DNA of 64,000 bases, from contig NW_006917098.1 of assembly GCF_000516985.1 (NCBI RefSeq), positions 2,046,001-2,110,000 of the forward strand, given 5' to 3'. The notes under the pieces are model-generated. The model had not been told where the DNA came from. It saw only the letters and a list, made by a program, of their open reading frames with translations, and made no database searches. The stretch comes from Pestalotiopsis fici W106-1 (taxonomy: Eukaryota; Ascomycota; Sordariomycetes; Amphisphaeriales; Sporocadaceae). Of this stretch, positions 1 to 11,344 are shown piece after piece. A program made the translations under genes and the position numbers. Each line of letters starts with the position of its first letter. Positions within the stretch are counted from its first letter, which is position 1.

Positions 1-1635
1 CTGTGTTCAGTTGAGTAGGAGTGCCAGTAGGTGACAGGGCAGGACAGGATAGGGCAATTCAGACGCGGGCAGTGCCAGCAGGTAGCTGCTGCTGCTGCTG
101 CTCCTTGCGAAGGGGGAAATGACTGTTTTGGGCGGCCTGTTTACGGCCTCGGGCAATTGAATGACGGGGTGTCTTTACTGATCGCCAACTGGTGGTAGGA
201 CGTTAGTTGATGCGTGCGTACCTAATTATGGTAGCTGGGTACTAGTTCTGGGAACCACGTTTGTAGGACTGGCGTTGTGACTGATCAGGACCATGAGACC
301 GATTGTCACATTTTATGGGCCGCTAGACTAGCTATCATGTATGGGCTGTTCTGATAAAGAGAAAGAAGGATGTATGACAGACAAGAAATTGGTCAAGAGT
401 GATAGGAATAGTAAAGTGACTACATTGCTTAGAAGTTTGACGCAACAATTGTGCTATTTCAGGGCCAGACAGACAACATGGAAAACAAGGTCGGTTCGTT
501 TGTTGATATGATGAATCCAGTAAGTGTAGGTAATTCGTAGTTCAAGATAGGTTAGACGAATTAGAGGTACCTACGACCAGACCTAACTACTTGGTTGAGG
601 CATGTACCTCGCCAACCAGATGCAGTAAACGGGGAACTTTTCAAGGCAGTCAATCAATCAATAGGACGCTCGTTTGTGTTGGTCGGCGTCCTGTTTTCAG
701 TTTAGTCGTCGTCCCCCATGACAACAAAAACAACAACAGCGCCGTCTGTTTTTCGGGTTTGTACACCTCTGACGCAAGATAAGTGTTCATATGCGATTAA
801 GAAGAAGAAGAAAAAAGAACACACCAAATGATGCAAGGAAATAGAGAGAAAGTGAACCCTCCCCCGGGAAAAGAATAGGGAAACTATGCCAGCCTCAATC
901 CTGGGGCAATGCAAGCCAGCAGGCTCATTCGAAAATACCGTGTAGGTCAACAATGTTGGTACATTCAAACTTTGGTAGTGTAGGGGGCAGTAGGACGCTA
1001 CATTTTGAGTGCGTTGGCCTATTACGGGTGCTGTGTCTCTGCTCGTAACCTGGCTGTCCTGGTAGATTCCTGGCCAACTAATTTTTTTTTTAAGAGCTGC
1101 GAGTGCCTGACCAAAGACCCTCCCTCCCAGTCTTGTCAGTTCCCAGTCCGTTTTTCCCCCCAAATCTGATTTGATCCCTCCCACCCAAACGACGACTTGA
1201 ACCCCCCCGGTCCAACCTAAGGTAGCCAACCCAGTCCCAAGTCCCCATTCAATTCCCAGTCCATCCACGCTGCCTGCAGCCAGCCCAGCCCAAAAAGCAC
1301 TGACCTACCTGCTCTGCTTCCTTGCCTGGCCTGACCCGACATTTGCTCCTCTCCTTGTCGTCAATTGCAGCATCGCCCTGGAACCTTTCTTCTCTTCACA
1401 CTTTCTCCCATCTTTCTCCCCATCTCAACGACAACAACCAAACCATCTCTACTTCTCTCGTTTCCATCAGCGACACAGAGGAGTCTTATTATCACTCGCG
1501 ATCCCGACGGTACATACCTCTTTTACGAAGCCCCGTCGACTTGTTCTCTTTTTTGAATACTAATCTAATTGATTAGTATCTTGCAGCCTCGAGCTTCTGT
1601 TCCTTCTCTCCCCTTAATCGCACAACACATCCACA
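1..1635 (+). promoter_or_regulatory. Upstream region and leader of rho1
   Basis: No gene is supported here. There is a short GCT trinucleotide run near 85-102. From about 1340 to the Rho1 start at 1636 the plus strand becomes rich in C and T, typical of filamentous-fungal core promoters and 5' leaders. The long minus-strand frame across 702-1268 has low-complexity composition and no recognisable domain, so it is not called. Confidence 0.5.
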
Positions 1636-2749
1636 ATGGCTGAGATCCGCCGAAAGTTGGTCATCGTCGGTGACGGTGCCTGCGGTAAAACTTGTTTGTT
1701 GATGTACGTCGTCTCGCGATCTCTTCTTGCAACGCAACGTTTATCCGTCTTCCCTCTCGACCGCTCTACTGACTCTCTCCAATAGTGTCTTCTCTAAGGG
1801 CACCTTCCCCGAGGTAAGATAACGAAGCTCAACCCTGAATGCCTGCCTGTCTGCCTGCCTGCCGCCTACGTCCTCCCGATCCTACCTGTTTATCTGGCCT
1901 GCCAAGCCCTCAACGCCCGCCTCATACTGCAACAGAGGCACAAACTCACCACGGCCATCAACTCTATCTGCTCTATTTACCGCGACGCCTTTCACAAAAT
2001 CCACCATCGCCGCCGCCCCGTCTCACCGGCGACCCCCGTCATTTTGAAATTCAATTCCATTCTTTCGCGCGCCTTGCATAAGCACGCCAAATTAACAATA
2101 CATCCTCACAGGTCTACGTCCCCACCGTCTTCGAGAACTACGTCGCCGACGTTGAGGTCGATGGCAAGCACGTCGAGCTAGCTCTTTGGGATACGGCTGG
2201 TCAAGAGGATTACGACCGTCTCCGACCTCTCTCATACCCCGACTCCCACGTCATTCTCATCTGCTTCGCCGTTGACTCGCCCGACTCGCTTGACAACGTT
2301 CAGGAGAAGGTCAGTTTACCGATAACGCCGAAGATGATAAGCCTCTTCATACTGACACGTGCCAAATATAGTGGATCTCCGAGGTTCTGCACTTCTGCCA
2401 GGGTCTCCCCATCATCTTGGTTGGTTGCAAGAAGGATCTGCGACACGACAACAAGACCATCGAGGAGCTTCGCAAGACCAGCCAGAAGCCCGTTTCTCCC
2501 GAGGAGGTAAGCCATGCACTCGCCATCTCGAGATCTATCCCCCGTCATTTGCGTCTAGTGCTAACCAGGTCTTTTCCAATCTGTGTGTAGGGTGAGGAGG
2601 TCCGCAAGAAGATTGGCGCCTACAAGTACCTTGAGTGCTCGGCCAAGACCAACGAGGGTGTCCGGGAGGTGTTTGAGCACGCTACGCGCGCTGCTCTTCT
2701 GTCCCGCAGCTCCAAGAAGGGCCACAAGGGCAAGTGCATGATCCTATAA
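1636..2749 (+). CDS. rho1: Rho1-type small GTPase
   Basis: This is a Rho-family GTPase, the fungal Rho1 that activates beta-1,3-glucan synthase and the protein kinase C cell-wall-integrity pathway at the plasma membrane. Exons are 1636-1703, 1786-1813, 2112-2309, 2372-2506 and 2591-2749, giving 195 residues, the usual Rho1 length. Visible motifs are the P-loop GDGACGKT near residue 12, the effector region PTVFENY, switch [11 protein letters not shown], the base-recognition stretch GCKKD and the [10 protein letters not shown] loop. The C-terminus has a basic SKKGHKGK stretch followed by a CMIL CAAX box, whose final Leu predicts geranylgeranylation. The start follows a CACA context and gives the canonical N-terminus MAEIRRKLV. 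Intron 2 is long (298 nt) for this window; the other three are 62-84 nt. Rho1 over Cdc42 or Rac is supported by the almost invariant sequence. Function is established for the family; assignment is very secure. Confidence 0.97.
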
Positions 2750-4283
2750 ACGGTCAACCATGCAATTTTCATACCACCCACATCGTCGGCGTACCCTTGT
2801 AATATATCGTCATCTTTCCCAGTTCACCATCGGGCTCTTGCGTGCTTCGATTCTCGGATGATAACGGTGTCTCTACGATGGCATGACGGTATCACCAATG
2901 GGGAGCTGGGGCGTTGTGCATCATTGGTCAAGGCCGGAGTTTGATTCGTCTACCGGATATCTGCTTGCTGCCGGCGTGCTGCTTTGGACAGAAGGATGTT
3001 CTCATTGTCACTGCTCCTCTTTTCTAATAACGTCGAGGGGGTGGTGGACCAGCCCGGATACTTGGTAAACACGGAGGGTCAGTATGTGGTGACTGCCCCT
3101 GGTCCTACAGCCACTGCTGCTACTACTACTTCTGCTATTACTATCACTGGAAAGGGGACGAAGCAAGGTAGAGAGTGGCGGTTGTTTTTTTTATTTTTTC
3201 CTGTCTCACAGGCGCTTAGCCGTCTGCAGTCGCAGGGAAAGGGGGGGTGGGTGTCATCTTTTGGTGGTGAATTGGGGTCCGTCTATTGTTTTGCAATCCG
3301 TATTTGTGTGTCAAGACTGGCGAGCCATGGCAAATCCTTGAGAATACGGCTATATCATAAATCTTTCTCCTTTTCCTGCTAATCATTCATGTTCTGAGTT
3401 TGATTTCAATGGTCTTGTTTGCCCTTCTTTTTCCTTTTATCTAGACTCACATGGTGTGGTGAACATTGTTATTGATTCACGGATGAAAATGACATGCTCC
3501 AGTTGTGTATTCTGATTGTTACCTCGTTTGCCATGTTTGCACTACATATCAGGTCTACACAGCGCAGTACGCGAATAGCAATTATTAGCAGCCTCTCCTA
3601 CGTAATTGCGAATGCCTAGATTGATGTTCTGGGGTTGTGCCATGCAAGGAGGCGTAATAAGGACCAGTAAGTCCTTGCCTAGGTATAGCCCGTCATAATA
3701 ATCTTCCGGTGGTCAGTCATGCTCGACACGACATCACACGAGCATATAGGCCACCACTTATACAATCTATACAACAGCACATGGTGGCACACGTCTTCAG
3801 AAAACAGGACTTGCTATAAGATTTCAAGGACTACTGAGAACGATTGTATTGGCAGACTAATGAGGCGATACAGGGAGATCAAGTCCTACAGAGACTTGCA
3901 CATGAGTCATATCAAAGACGTGTAGTGGGTAGTCCTCAACAACCACATACCATCCGTCACCAGAATGAACACGCAAGAAGGGGACAGGGATGAATGAAAG
4001 ACTTTGAGAAACGAGTGGTTTGTCCCCTATAGACGCAGGACCATTTCATCGATTTCCTGTTCCTTGCTGATACGCCGCCCACCATGCCAGAAGAAAATGC
4101 AAACCACACACCCTCTCCCTTTCCTGCTCTCAACGCCTTCTCACTCCCAATCACCAACGATCACACCAACTCAACAAGAAACTCCTCGCCAATGCTCGAT
4201 ATGCCTTTGAAATTTGCAACTCATTCGGGAAGCTCCGTAGGACTGGTGCTTCATTATTGAGACATGATTGACTGTCGTGTCTC
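2750..4283. other. Intergenic, rho1 3' side; no gene seen
   Basis: This is the space between the Rho1 stop and the 3' end of the small cysteine-rich gene on the opposite strand. The genes converge, so it should hold both 3' UTRs. Only short frames without family features are present; I see no RNA gene or repeat. Confidence 0.5.
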
Positions 4284-4799
4284 TTACTGGGGGCAAGACT
4301 GTTGACGATGAATTCCTGATTAGCATGTTGGACTTACTCAAGCAGACAAGGCCGTAGAGGATTTTTGAATAATGAATCAAGCATGATTAATCCCAAAGAA
4401 GAAGAAAATCATGACCAGGGAAACACAGCAATGCATGTCCTAGAGTCAAACTCATCCCCAAAGAAAGGCCCACCACGGCTTGACTGGGGGAAACATTGCG
4501 TGATGCTCCAAAGTAACTCTTCAAATGGGAAACAAAGGAGGTGGCTACTTACGGCACCGCAGGAGCTGCAGGACTTGGTGGAACCGCCTATAGGAGCACT
4601 CGGAGTTAGTGGACAGTGAAATCCGGAAGAAGGAAGAGGGGTTTGGTAGGACAGGCGCAAAAAGGAGCGCTCATGGAATATGAATCATGTTTTCGAGAGG
4701 AAAATGTGTCCTCGTTTGTCCAAAAAAAGACCAGATAGGTAAGGAAGTAAGAGACATACTGAAGCTGGCTCCGCACTTGGGGCAGGCGCTGTTGTGCAT
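4284..4799 (-). CDS. Tiny cysteine-rich double-CxxCG protein, three exons
   Basis: This is a spliced gene for a 29-residue protein. Minus-strand exons are 4799-4760, 4587-4553 and 4298-4284, and the phases fit exactly (40, 35 and 15 nt). Donors are GTATGT and GTAAGT; acceptors are CTATAG and CAACAG. The peptide carries CPKCGASF at residues 6-13 and CSSCGASC at 20-27, so five cysteines lie in two CxxCG knuckles, and it ends CPQ. The ATG lies in a CAAAATG context after a CCAAC-rich leader. The paired knuckles suggest a metal-binding (zinc or copper) mini-protein. I recall similarly short GASCP-ending hypothetical proteins in filamentous ascomycetes, but I cannot name a family, and it is not a classic Cys-rich copper metallothionein. 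Introns (172 and 254 nt) make up 426 of the 516 nt. Splicing is inferred from consensus and phase only. Confidence 0.62.
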
Positions 4800-6363
4800 T
4801 TTGAAAGTTGGTTGTGGTTTCAAAAGTCGGGTGACCTAGCTATATCTACAGTCAGATAAACATGGTATCAACAGCACTTGTTCACTTCTCGATTCATCAA
4901 GTGGAGAAGAAGAAGAAGAAACGGAGCGAGGTATCGCGCAGAGGCCGACTCTGTAGAGTCTCTTTTCGGTTTTGAGCAACCCAGTGAATGGGCGTGAAAT
5001 GAGACTCTCTCCAAAGAGAAAGGAAAGCTCATCATGCCCATGAAGCAAGGAACCTTTGATCCCCAAGCGAGATACGAGGATAGCACACAACCATGGAAAC
5101 TTACAATTTGTTGATTATATTTGGATCTTTTGGACGCAACGTTGTGAACAGAGAAACAGAGATGCAAGTCTCAGCAGGGGTGGGAGAAAAAAAGAGGTGC
5201 GAAACCCCCCATCTTATTATATATACTTACAATGTGGCCCCCATAAGCGGGGTATAGCGAAACCACTATCATGTGTTTGAACAAATACAAGACACCACAC
5301 GCACAGCACACAGAGACAGAGACAAACAAGACGAATGCGCATGCGGCGGTCATGGAAATCCACTTTTAAAAAAATACTTGGGTACACTTATCCCACTTGG
5401 AATACGACCTACTTAGGTACATGAACCAAGCCCACCCACATATCCATACTCTCTGTCTGACCATGTCACTTATGAGAGAGGACCAAAAGAAAATGGTCAA
5501 GACAATTGGTGGTAGATAGGTCTCAAGAAAAAAGGATCCCGCCGGCCGCCCCCCAATTCGAGCGAATGACGATGATTGGGGGGGAGGGGGATTGATTGCT
5601 GATAATGTACATACATTATAGCGCCCGCAAAGGGGTCAGCAGGTTCGTCTAGAGTCGAAACCCCCCCTCTGGTTGGAGTCGGGTGCTGACCAAAACAACA
5701 TACTAATGCATCTTTACTGGCCCACGCCGCGCCCGAGTTCCAGGCAGAGACAGGAAGAAAAGGCGGAACCCCCCGCACCCTCTCAAAGAAGAGGAAGAGA
5801 CAGAGACCCTTTTTCCTCACATGCTCGCTCACATGGGGAATCTGCGGATTTGGGGCCAACTGGGTGCTTGGTGAAATAAGGCAACCCGGGTATCTACGTA
5901 GCTGATTTGGTTTCCCACGGCATCATCCGGTCCAACCCATCAATTACGATACGCACATTTTGTACACTTGTACGGGGCGTCGGCTTGTCAGGCTGACTTT
6001 TAGGCCGTCGGGCGTCGTCACGGTTCCCAAGATAATCAATGGATAGGTTGATCAGCCAGGCAGAAAAGCCGAAAACGATATGCATGACAATGATCAACCT
6101 GGGCTCGGTTTCGGAAACCAGAGATTCTTGCCAAGTCTGAAGAACACCTTTGCCTACCTAGCTGTGTACATTCAGTGAGCTCAAGACGCCCGAAATATGC
6201 CAATACAGTAGAACTCCATTTGAATTTTTCGCCTTCTATGCTATGCTTGTATGGCCTTTTTGATCTGAAGCTGCCCCTTGCAGCTCATCAGAGGTAAGAA
6301 CTCTATGCAAAAATGTAACATGGTTATAGTGATACAAAAAGTGCTACACTCGAGTACAGTACT
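4800..6363. other. Intergenic between two minus-strand genes; no gene seen
   Basis: This is the promoter side of the small cysteine-rich gene and the 3' side of the amino acid transporter. It has several G or C homopolymers (for example near 5575-5590 and 5660-5670) and only short frames. None shows a domain, signal peptide or credible splice continuation. Confidence 0.45.
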
Positions 6364-8342
6364 TTACATGCACTTGACGGGATCTCCGCCGCCTGGGCCA
6401 GCAAAGTTAGCAACAATATACCATGTACAAAAGGCCAATGTGACCTGATGGAGCTAGAATCATGTCACTTACCAGTTATCATCTTGCCCACGGCTTGGAA
6501 AAGACTGATTGCCATGACCACGCATCCAAAAACTACCACCACCCACGCAACGTACGTCTTCCAGCTTCGACTGCTCAGCTTGATGTAGCAGAGCGGTGGT
6601 AGGATATACGCAAGAGCACAAGCACTCGTGGCGCCGACGAGCTCAAAGACGACACCCAGGTCGCAGGTAATAAGACTAATGGTCATGGCGCTGACCACGA
6701 GCGCGGAACTGAAAATAAGGTGCAGGTTCATGTTGAAGGGCTCGCCGGGGAACCAGTAGTTGAGCATGACCTCGCGGCACACGAAAGCCTCGAGGGGCAG
6801 CGTCGTCAACATGTTGAGACCAAAGCAGAGGCGGGCAATGTTGACCATGGAGTTGTCGGAAGCAAAGTTGTTGAGCACGTTGCCCTGCGTCTTGTCGCCA
6901 AAAGTGAGAAAGCCCACCAGTGCGACGAGCATACACGCTGCCATTGATACGCCAGCGCTGTAGTGCGTCACACGAGCAAAGCGGTCAATCGTAGGAGTCT
7001 TTAGGGATCCATAAATGAGAAGTGAGTTGTGGTGACAGACAAATGCTGTATAAAAGTCAGTTTTCTGTTCAATGGCAACTATTCATGTCTTCTTTGACAG
7101 GGGAGCTTTCAAGACGAACCAAATGATATGACACCAATGGCCTGGAATATGCCACCATTGACTGTCAAAAGAGGCGTGCTGAATGAACCTCTGTCCTCTG
7201 ACGGCACGAGTGCTCCTTGCACGACGACTGTAACCAAGATGATCAACATGCTGATCAAGGCGAATGTGCTCGCTTTCGCCAACTACAACACCCTGTTAGC
7301 TCTCTGGAGTCATTTTTCATCGGACCAAGTCATCATCACCACTTACCTTTGCGATATCTCTATATAACGTTAGGGGATAGCTGACCCCCATGATAAAAAC
7401 AGCTATGACAACCCTTCGATCCGCGAGCAGGCCCAGCACCGGCCAGGTACGGAGGCCAGGGAAGACGGCCTCGAGCACGTGGGGTATGCTGTCGCCCACG
7501 ACGACACCGAAAGCCACCATGCCGCCAAAGGCAAAAGCCCACTGGGCAATGGAGATGGCAATGAGGCCGGAGCGGCCAAAGCAGTGCTCGACGGTGCCCT
7601 GGAAGCTGTTGGCGCCGCTCAGCTTGCTGTTGACGACAATCAGGCGAATGGTCCAGTCGACGACGATGGTCAGGCCGACGAGCAGCACGATGCCCGCGAG
7701 GAGTCCCGCGTTCCGGAAAGCGTACGGCTGCCCAATGATGCCCGCCCCAATGATGCTGTTGGCCATGTTCATAAAGGCCGAGCGCATGCCCGACTTGGGC
7801 CGCGACTGCTCGGCCGCGTGCCACGAGTGTACGTCGTCCTCGGTGCCCCAGCTATTGGCGACCGTCACCGAGGGCGCCTCAATGTCCGTCAGCAGCGGCA
7901 GCCGGGACGTGTCGCGCCCGCTAGCCGGGCTGTAGAAGCTCCCGCCATCATCGAGGGGGTCGTGCTCGCCCAGCTCCATGTCGTCGTCGCCGCGGCCGCC
8001 GTCTCCTTCCTCTTCGCTGCGTCGGCGCCCGCCGTGTCCATTGGCCGGGGGTGGTATGTTGGTCGGCGTCAGATCAAATCGTACTCGATTCGGCGTCCTT
8101 GGGGTCCGCGGCGTGCCGTTGCCATTGCTTTTCGCAAGCGCCGAATGCGGCTCGCCCGCCGCGTGCTGGACGAGCAGGTCGTCCTGTTCATGGCCGGCCT
8201 CGTCGCCGTCGTGGTCGGTTGAGAAGGAGAGGAGTCCCTGCTCCTCTTCGTTTTGTGATATTAAAGCATTATTGCTGCTGGTGTTGGTATTCTGGCTGCC
8301 CTGCTCTCTGCGAAGAGCGCCCGGTGTCCTGGCCTTGGCCAT
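6364..8342 (-). CDS. Vacuolar amino acid transporter, SLC38/Avt type
   Basis: This is an integral membrane transporter of the AAAP (amino acid/auxin permease) family. Fungal Avt proteins move neutral amino acids across the vacuolar membrane by proton coupling. Minus-strand exons are 8342-7347, 7282-7120, 7045-6473 and 6392-6364; phases agree and give 586 residues. The first 185 residues are polar and low-complexity, with TPRTPRTP and acidic stretches, so probably a cytosolic regulatory tail. The core opens with the family hallmark MNMANSIIGAGIIGQPYAF, then alternates hydrophobic segments, including ISFAFVCHHNSLLIYGSLKTPT at the second intron junction and LNMLTTLPLEAFVCREV. I count about eleven membrane segments. 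The last exon is only 29 nt and adds a short tail ending VKCM. It looks closest to the Avt2-like branch, but substrate and exact paralogue cannot be read from sequence. Confidence 0.85.
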
Positions 8343-9161
8343 TGTGTTTACCTCGTCGGCATTTTGTGGCGGTCCGGCCTCGTGGGAAAAGGGGTATTTG
8401 GATGAGCTCTCTGCTCAAAATCTTTGCTCAAAGCTGCTTCTATCCTCTTTCAAGAAGATTGGTTAGGCCAGCTGGGTGGAATTGAAAATGCTCGTGTTCA
8501 CTCCCAAAAAAGAATGTATGTTGGTAGTATCCAAAGGTATGCGTTGTTGTAAGCTGTCGATAAGCGGCGCTATCGTCAGCTGATGGAGGGAGGTACGTAC
8601 CGATCCTTCAGGGGCCAAATCCGCTAGAATTTAGAAGGAATCAATCCCTTTGTCCACCCCCTGAATTATTACGAGGCGAGGCGAGGGGGGAGGCGAGCTG
8701 CCACCCACTGTAATAAAAAGCTAGTGGGTACCAAGTACGGAGTATAGCGTATATCAACGGGGCTGCGCTAAGCACTTAGCATCAATTCAACTATACGCAA
8801 TATGTCATTTATGAACGGCTCTTGTAGTATACTGATTTCAACCTGATTCATCAAGACTATATTATATACTTTGAGTAGCATAATATAAACCAAAAGTAAT
8901 CCGTTATTTTGCAGTATCATGTGGCTCGAAAGGCAGCAAATGAACAAGATGAGGGGGGAAAGAAGAGCAACAAGCGAGTCGGTCCGAGGAAGCAAGGCGA
9001 AATGTGTTTAAACAAAGCAAATGGTTATCCTATACTCATTCTAATAACTACCTAACCTAGTAAATCATTCCCATCGCTAAGCCATTCCCATATATATATC
9101 GTAATCTCGTATAGTCTATATCACATACAGTTCATCCTCATGACAAATAAAAAGAGCAACA
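8343..9161. other. Intergenic; no gene seen
   Basis: This holds the promoter of the amino acid transporter and the 3' flank of the next minus-strand gene. A/T content rises from about 8770 to 9130, with TATATA-like stretches suited to a 3' UTR. No coding frame is supported. Confidence 0.45.
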
Positions 9162-11344
9162 TCAATTTCCCGGTTTCATCATTGTACCGTAAGTTTTCAT
9201 ACCTTGCTTGCTCAACCTCCGCGACGGCAGTAGCTGTTTCGGCCGCCGTACCGGAATCTTGGGCTGGTTCCGGTTGTTGCCCAGAAGTGCCGACTCCTCG
9301 TCCGTGGTGCCCGTGTTGACGCCCTTGCCCTTTACGAGACGGCCCGGCTTGGAGACGCATCCGTAGAGCACGTGTGCCACGACCATCAGACCCAGCGCGC
9401 CCAGTCCCAGGTAGGACATTGGCCAGCCGCCCAGGCCATAAATGGTATCCATCACGGACAGTGTCGAAACGGTCACGAAGCCGAGACTTAGGAGCCCAAA
9501 TGTCAGCTGTCGGCTCTGTGTGCTTGACCCCCTCTCCTCGGCAATCATGGCTGCAATAATGTAGAAGAATACTTGGACAGGAGCAAACACGACGAACCAG
9601 GGCATGAGCTTGAAGATTACGTCGACGCCCGTCATTCCTCCCATCGTGGACAGCACGAGCATGAGAACGAGTTGGATCAGGCACGACATGGCGGCAATGG
9701 GCAGAGCCGCCACGTACCAAGCAGTATCAAGGTAGAATTTGAAATGCATGGGCAGTCTGGGCATCGCTCTGCGCCTTGGCATCGTCGCGTCACCTTGGAC
9801 TGATGCTGCTGCGTTGTTGGGAGCAGAAGTGTTAAACATGACAGACTTGCCAGTGTTGAGCCTGGCGTTAATGGTTGGACTTGCTGCTCCAGTCTCACTG
9901 TCATCCGAGGGACTGGACGACTCGCTATTCCGAGACCATGGCCATCTTCTGCTCGAATCTCGACGTGGTGTGCTCCGCCATGACATGCACGCATGTTCCA
10001 CTAATGGCTTACACGTGGCTAAAAGCGTCGCGAATGCAATGTAATGAACCAGCGTTAGTCGGTCCGTGATGTGTAATGGATGTAACTGCAGCAGCTCGTA
10101 GAAGCGTAGAGACACCCAAGTACATAGCGCCACGGAACAGACAATCTAAATATATGTCAGCTGCTTCTTGTCCTCAACTTGCATATGGTACAATTCAAGA
10201 AGGAGAGAAGAAAAACAAAGACGACGTACCTCGGTCAGTGCAGAGCCCAAGACGTCAAGGTGAGCTCGCACCATTAGCCAAAACGCAATAAAGGGGCGCA
10301 CAACAAGCAAGACAAAGCGATGCTCGCAGCGGGCGCAGAGGGCCGGGTCTTCCAACGACGATTCTTCCAGCTCTTCCCAGTAGCGTCTACACCACCTCTT
10401 CAGTACACCTTCTGGGTGCTCCAGGACCATGACAGTGGCCGACAGCGCCACGACCACGATCAGAAACCCGACAATCAGTCCCCAGCTGAGCACAAGCCGA
10501 CTGGGCTGCTTGGCAGCGACACCGTGGCCGCGCCCAGGAAAGAAGCACAGCACATTGGCCGCCAGAATGTCATGTCCATTGTATTGTCCAGATACGTGCA
10601 TGGCATGTCGGATACGACCGACCGGCACCATGCAGACGGCCAGCGTGGCCACCATGACAAACACCAAGCATAGCCTCCAGGCTCGCTTCACGGCGTTTTG
10701 GCGGAAGTAGTCTCGCAGCGAGCACAAGACTGCAATGTTGGTAATGACGGCGGCCCAGCCAAAGCCAATGGTGAGCCACCAGTCGTAGGCAGTCAAGCCT
10801 CGAGGCAGCGAAGCAAACGCATGCCCGATAATGGCCACACCAAAACCAGCATGTATATCACCCAGACCCAGCATAAACTGAAAAAAATAGTTAGATGTTG
10901 GGATCGTGGTATTCATGGTTCTTCTTGGTAGAGTTGTTTTTACCTGGTCAAAGGCTGAGCGAACCCCGTCTTCCTGGCCGGTATGATCCAAGCTATGGAC
11001 GCCAAAGCCAAGGTATTGAAGACCGCTCCGTACCCATCGTAATACAACGACATCGACTGGGTTGACATCTCGTGGGACCGATCCGGCGAGCGGCTCGTGT
11101 AAGAGCAGATACTGAATAAGTAGCGCTACCACCGCCAGAGCGCTGGGAGCAAAGAATGCCAACACCGTCTGGTATAAGTCAGAATAGAGAACATATTGAT
11201 GCTGGGCGCGGGGTAATAGTAAATAGCAAGTTGCCTCTTTGGCTGCGTGCGGAGGGGGGGTTTCTTTTGAATAATACATACCCATACATTCTCGATATCG
11301 GGCCTCAACCACTGGGCCGGTTCCGATTCATTGCATTGCCACAT
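9162..11344 (-). CDS. Unrecognised polytopic membrane protein
   Basis: This is a 639-residue multi-pass membrane protein of unknown function. Minus-strand exons are 11344-11282, 11168-10944, 10877-10230 and 10145-9162; all junctions are phase 0, with donors GTATGT, GTAAAA and GTACGT. The start gives MWQCNESEPAQWL before the first membrane segment (TVLAFFAPSALAVVALL). About nine to ten hydrophobic segments follow, including a GLGDIHAGFGVAIIG segment, GWAAVITNIAVLCSL, LVLSWGLIVGFLIVVVAL and, near the C-terminus, LGLGALGLMVVAHVLYG. A polar stretch rich in Ser and Arg (about residues 345-410) and a basic tail (RRPKQLLPSRRLSKQ) lie outside the membrane. The GLGD segment followed by a Trp-containing segment resembles a large set of uncharacterised fungal membrane proteins, from memory and not firmly. 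No transporter signature is visible, so I assign no function. Confidence 0.75.

Noticed and set aside
702..1268. 188-residue minus-strand frame upstream of rho1
   Set aside because: It starts in promoter sequence, is rich in low-complexity Gly/Val and Phe runs, has no domain and lies on the opposite strand over the rho1 upstream region.
4284..4799. Calling the small cysteine gene a copper metallothionein
   Set aside because: Only five cysteines in two CxxCG knuckles are present; classic fungal metallothioneins have denser CxC patterns.
7479..8222. 247-residue plus-strand frame
   Set aside because: It is antisense to the well-supported amino acid transporter exon 1 and follows from its GC-rich codons.
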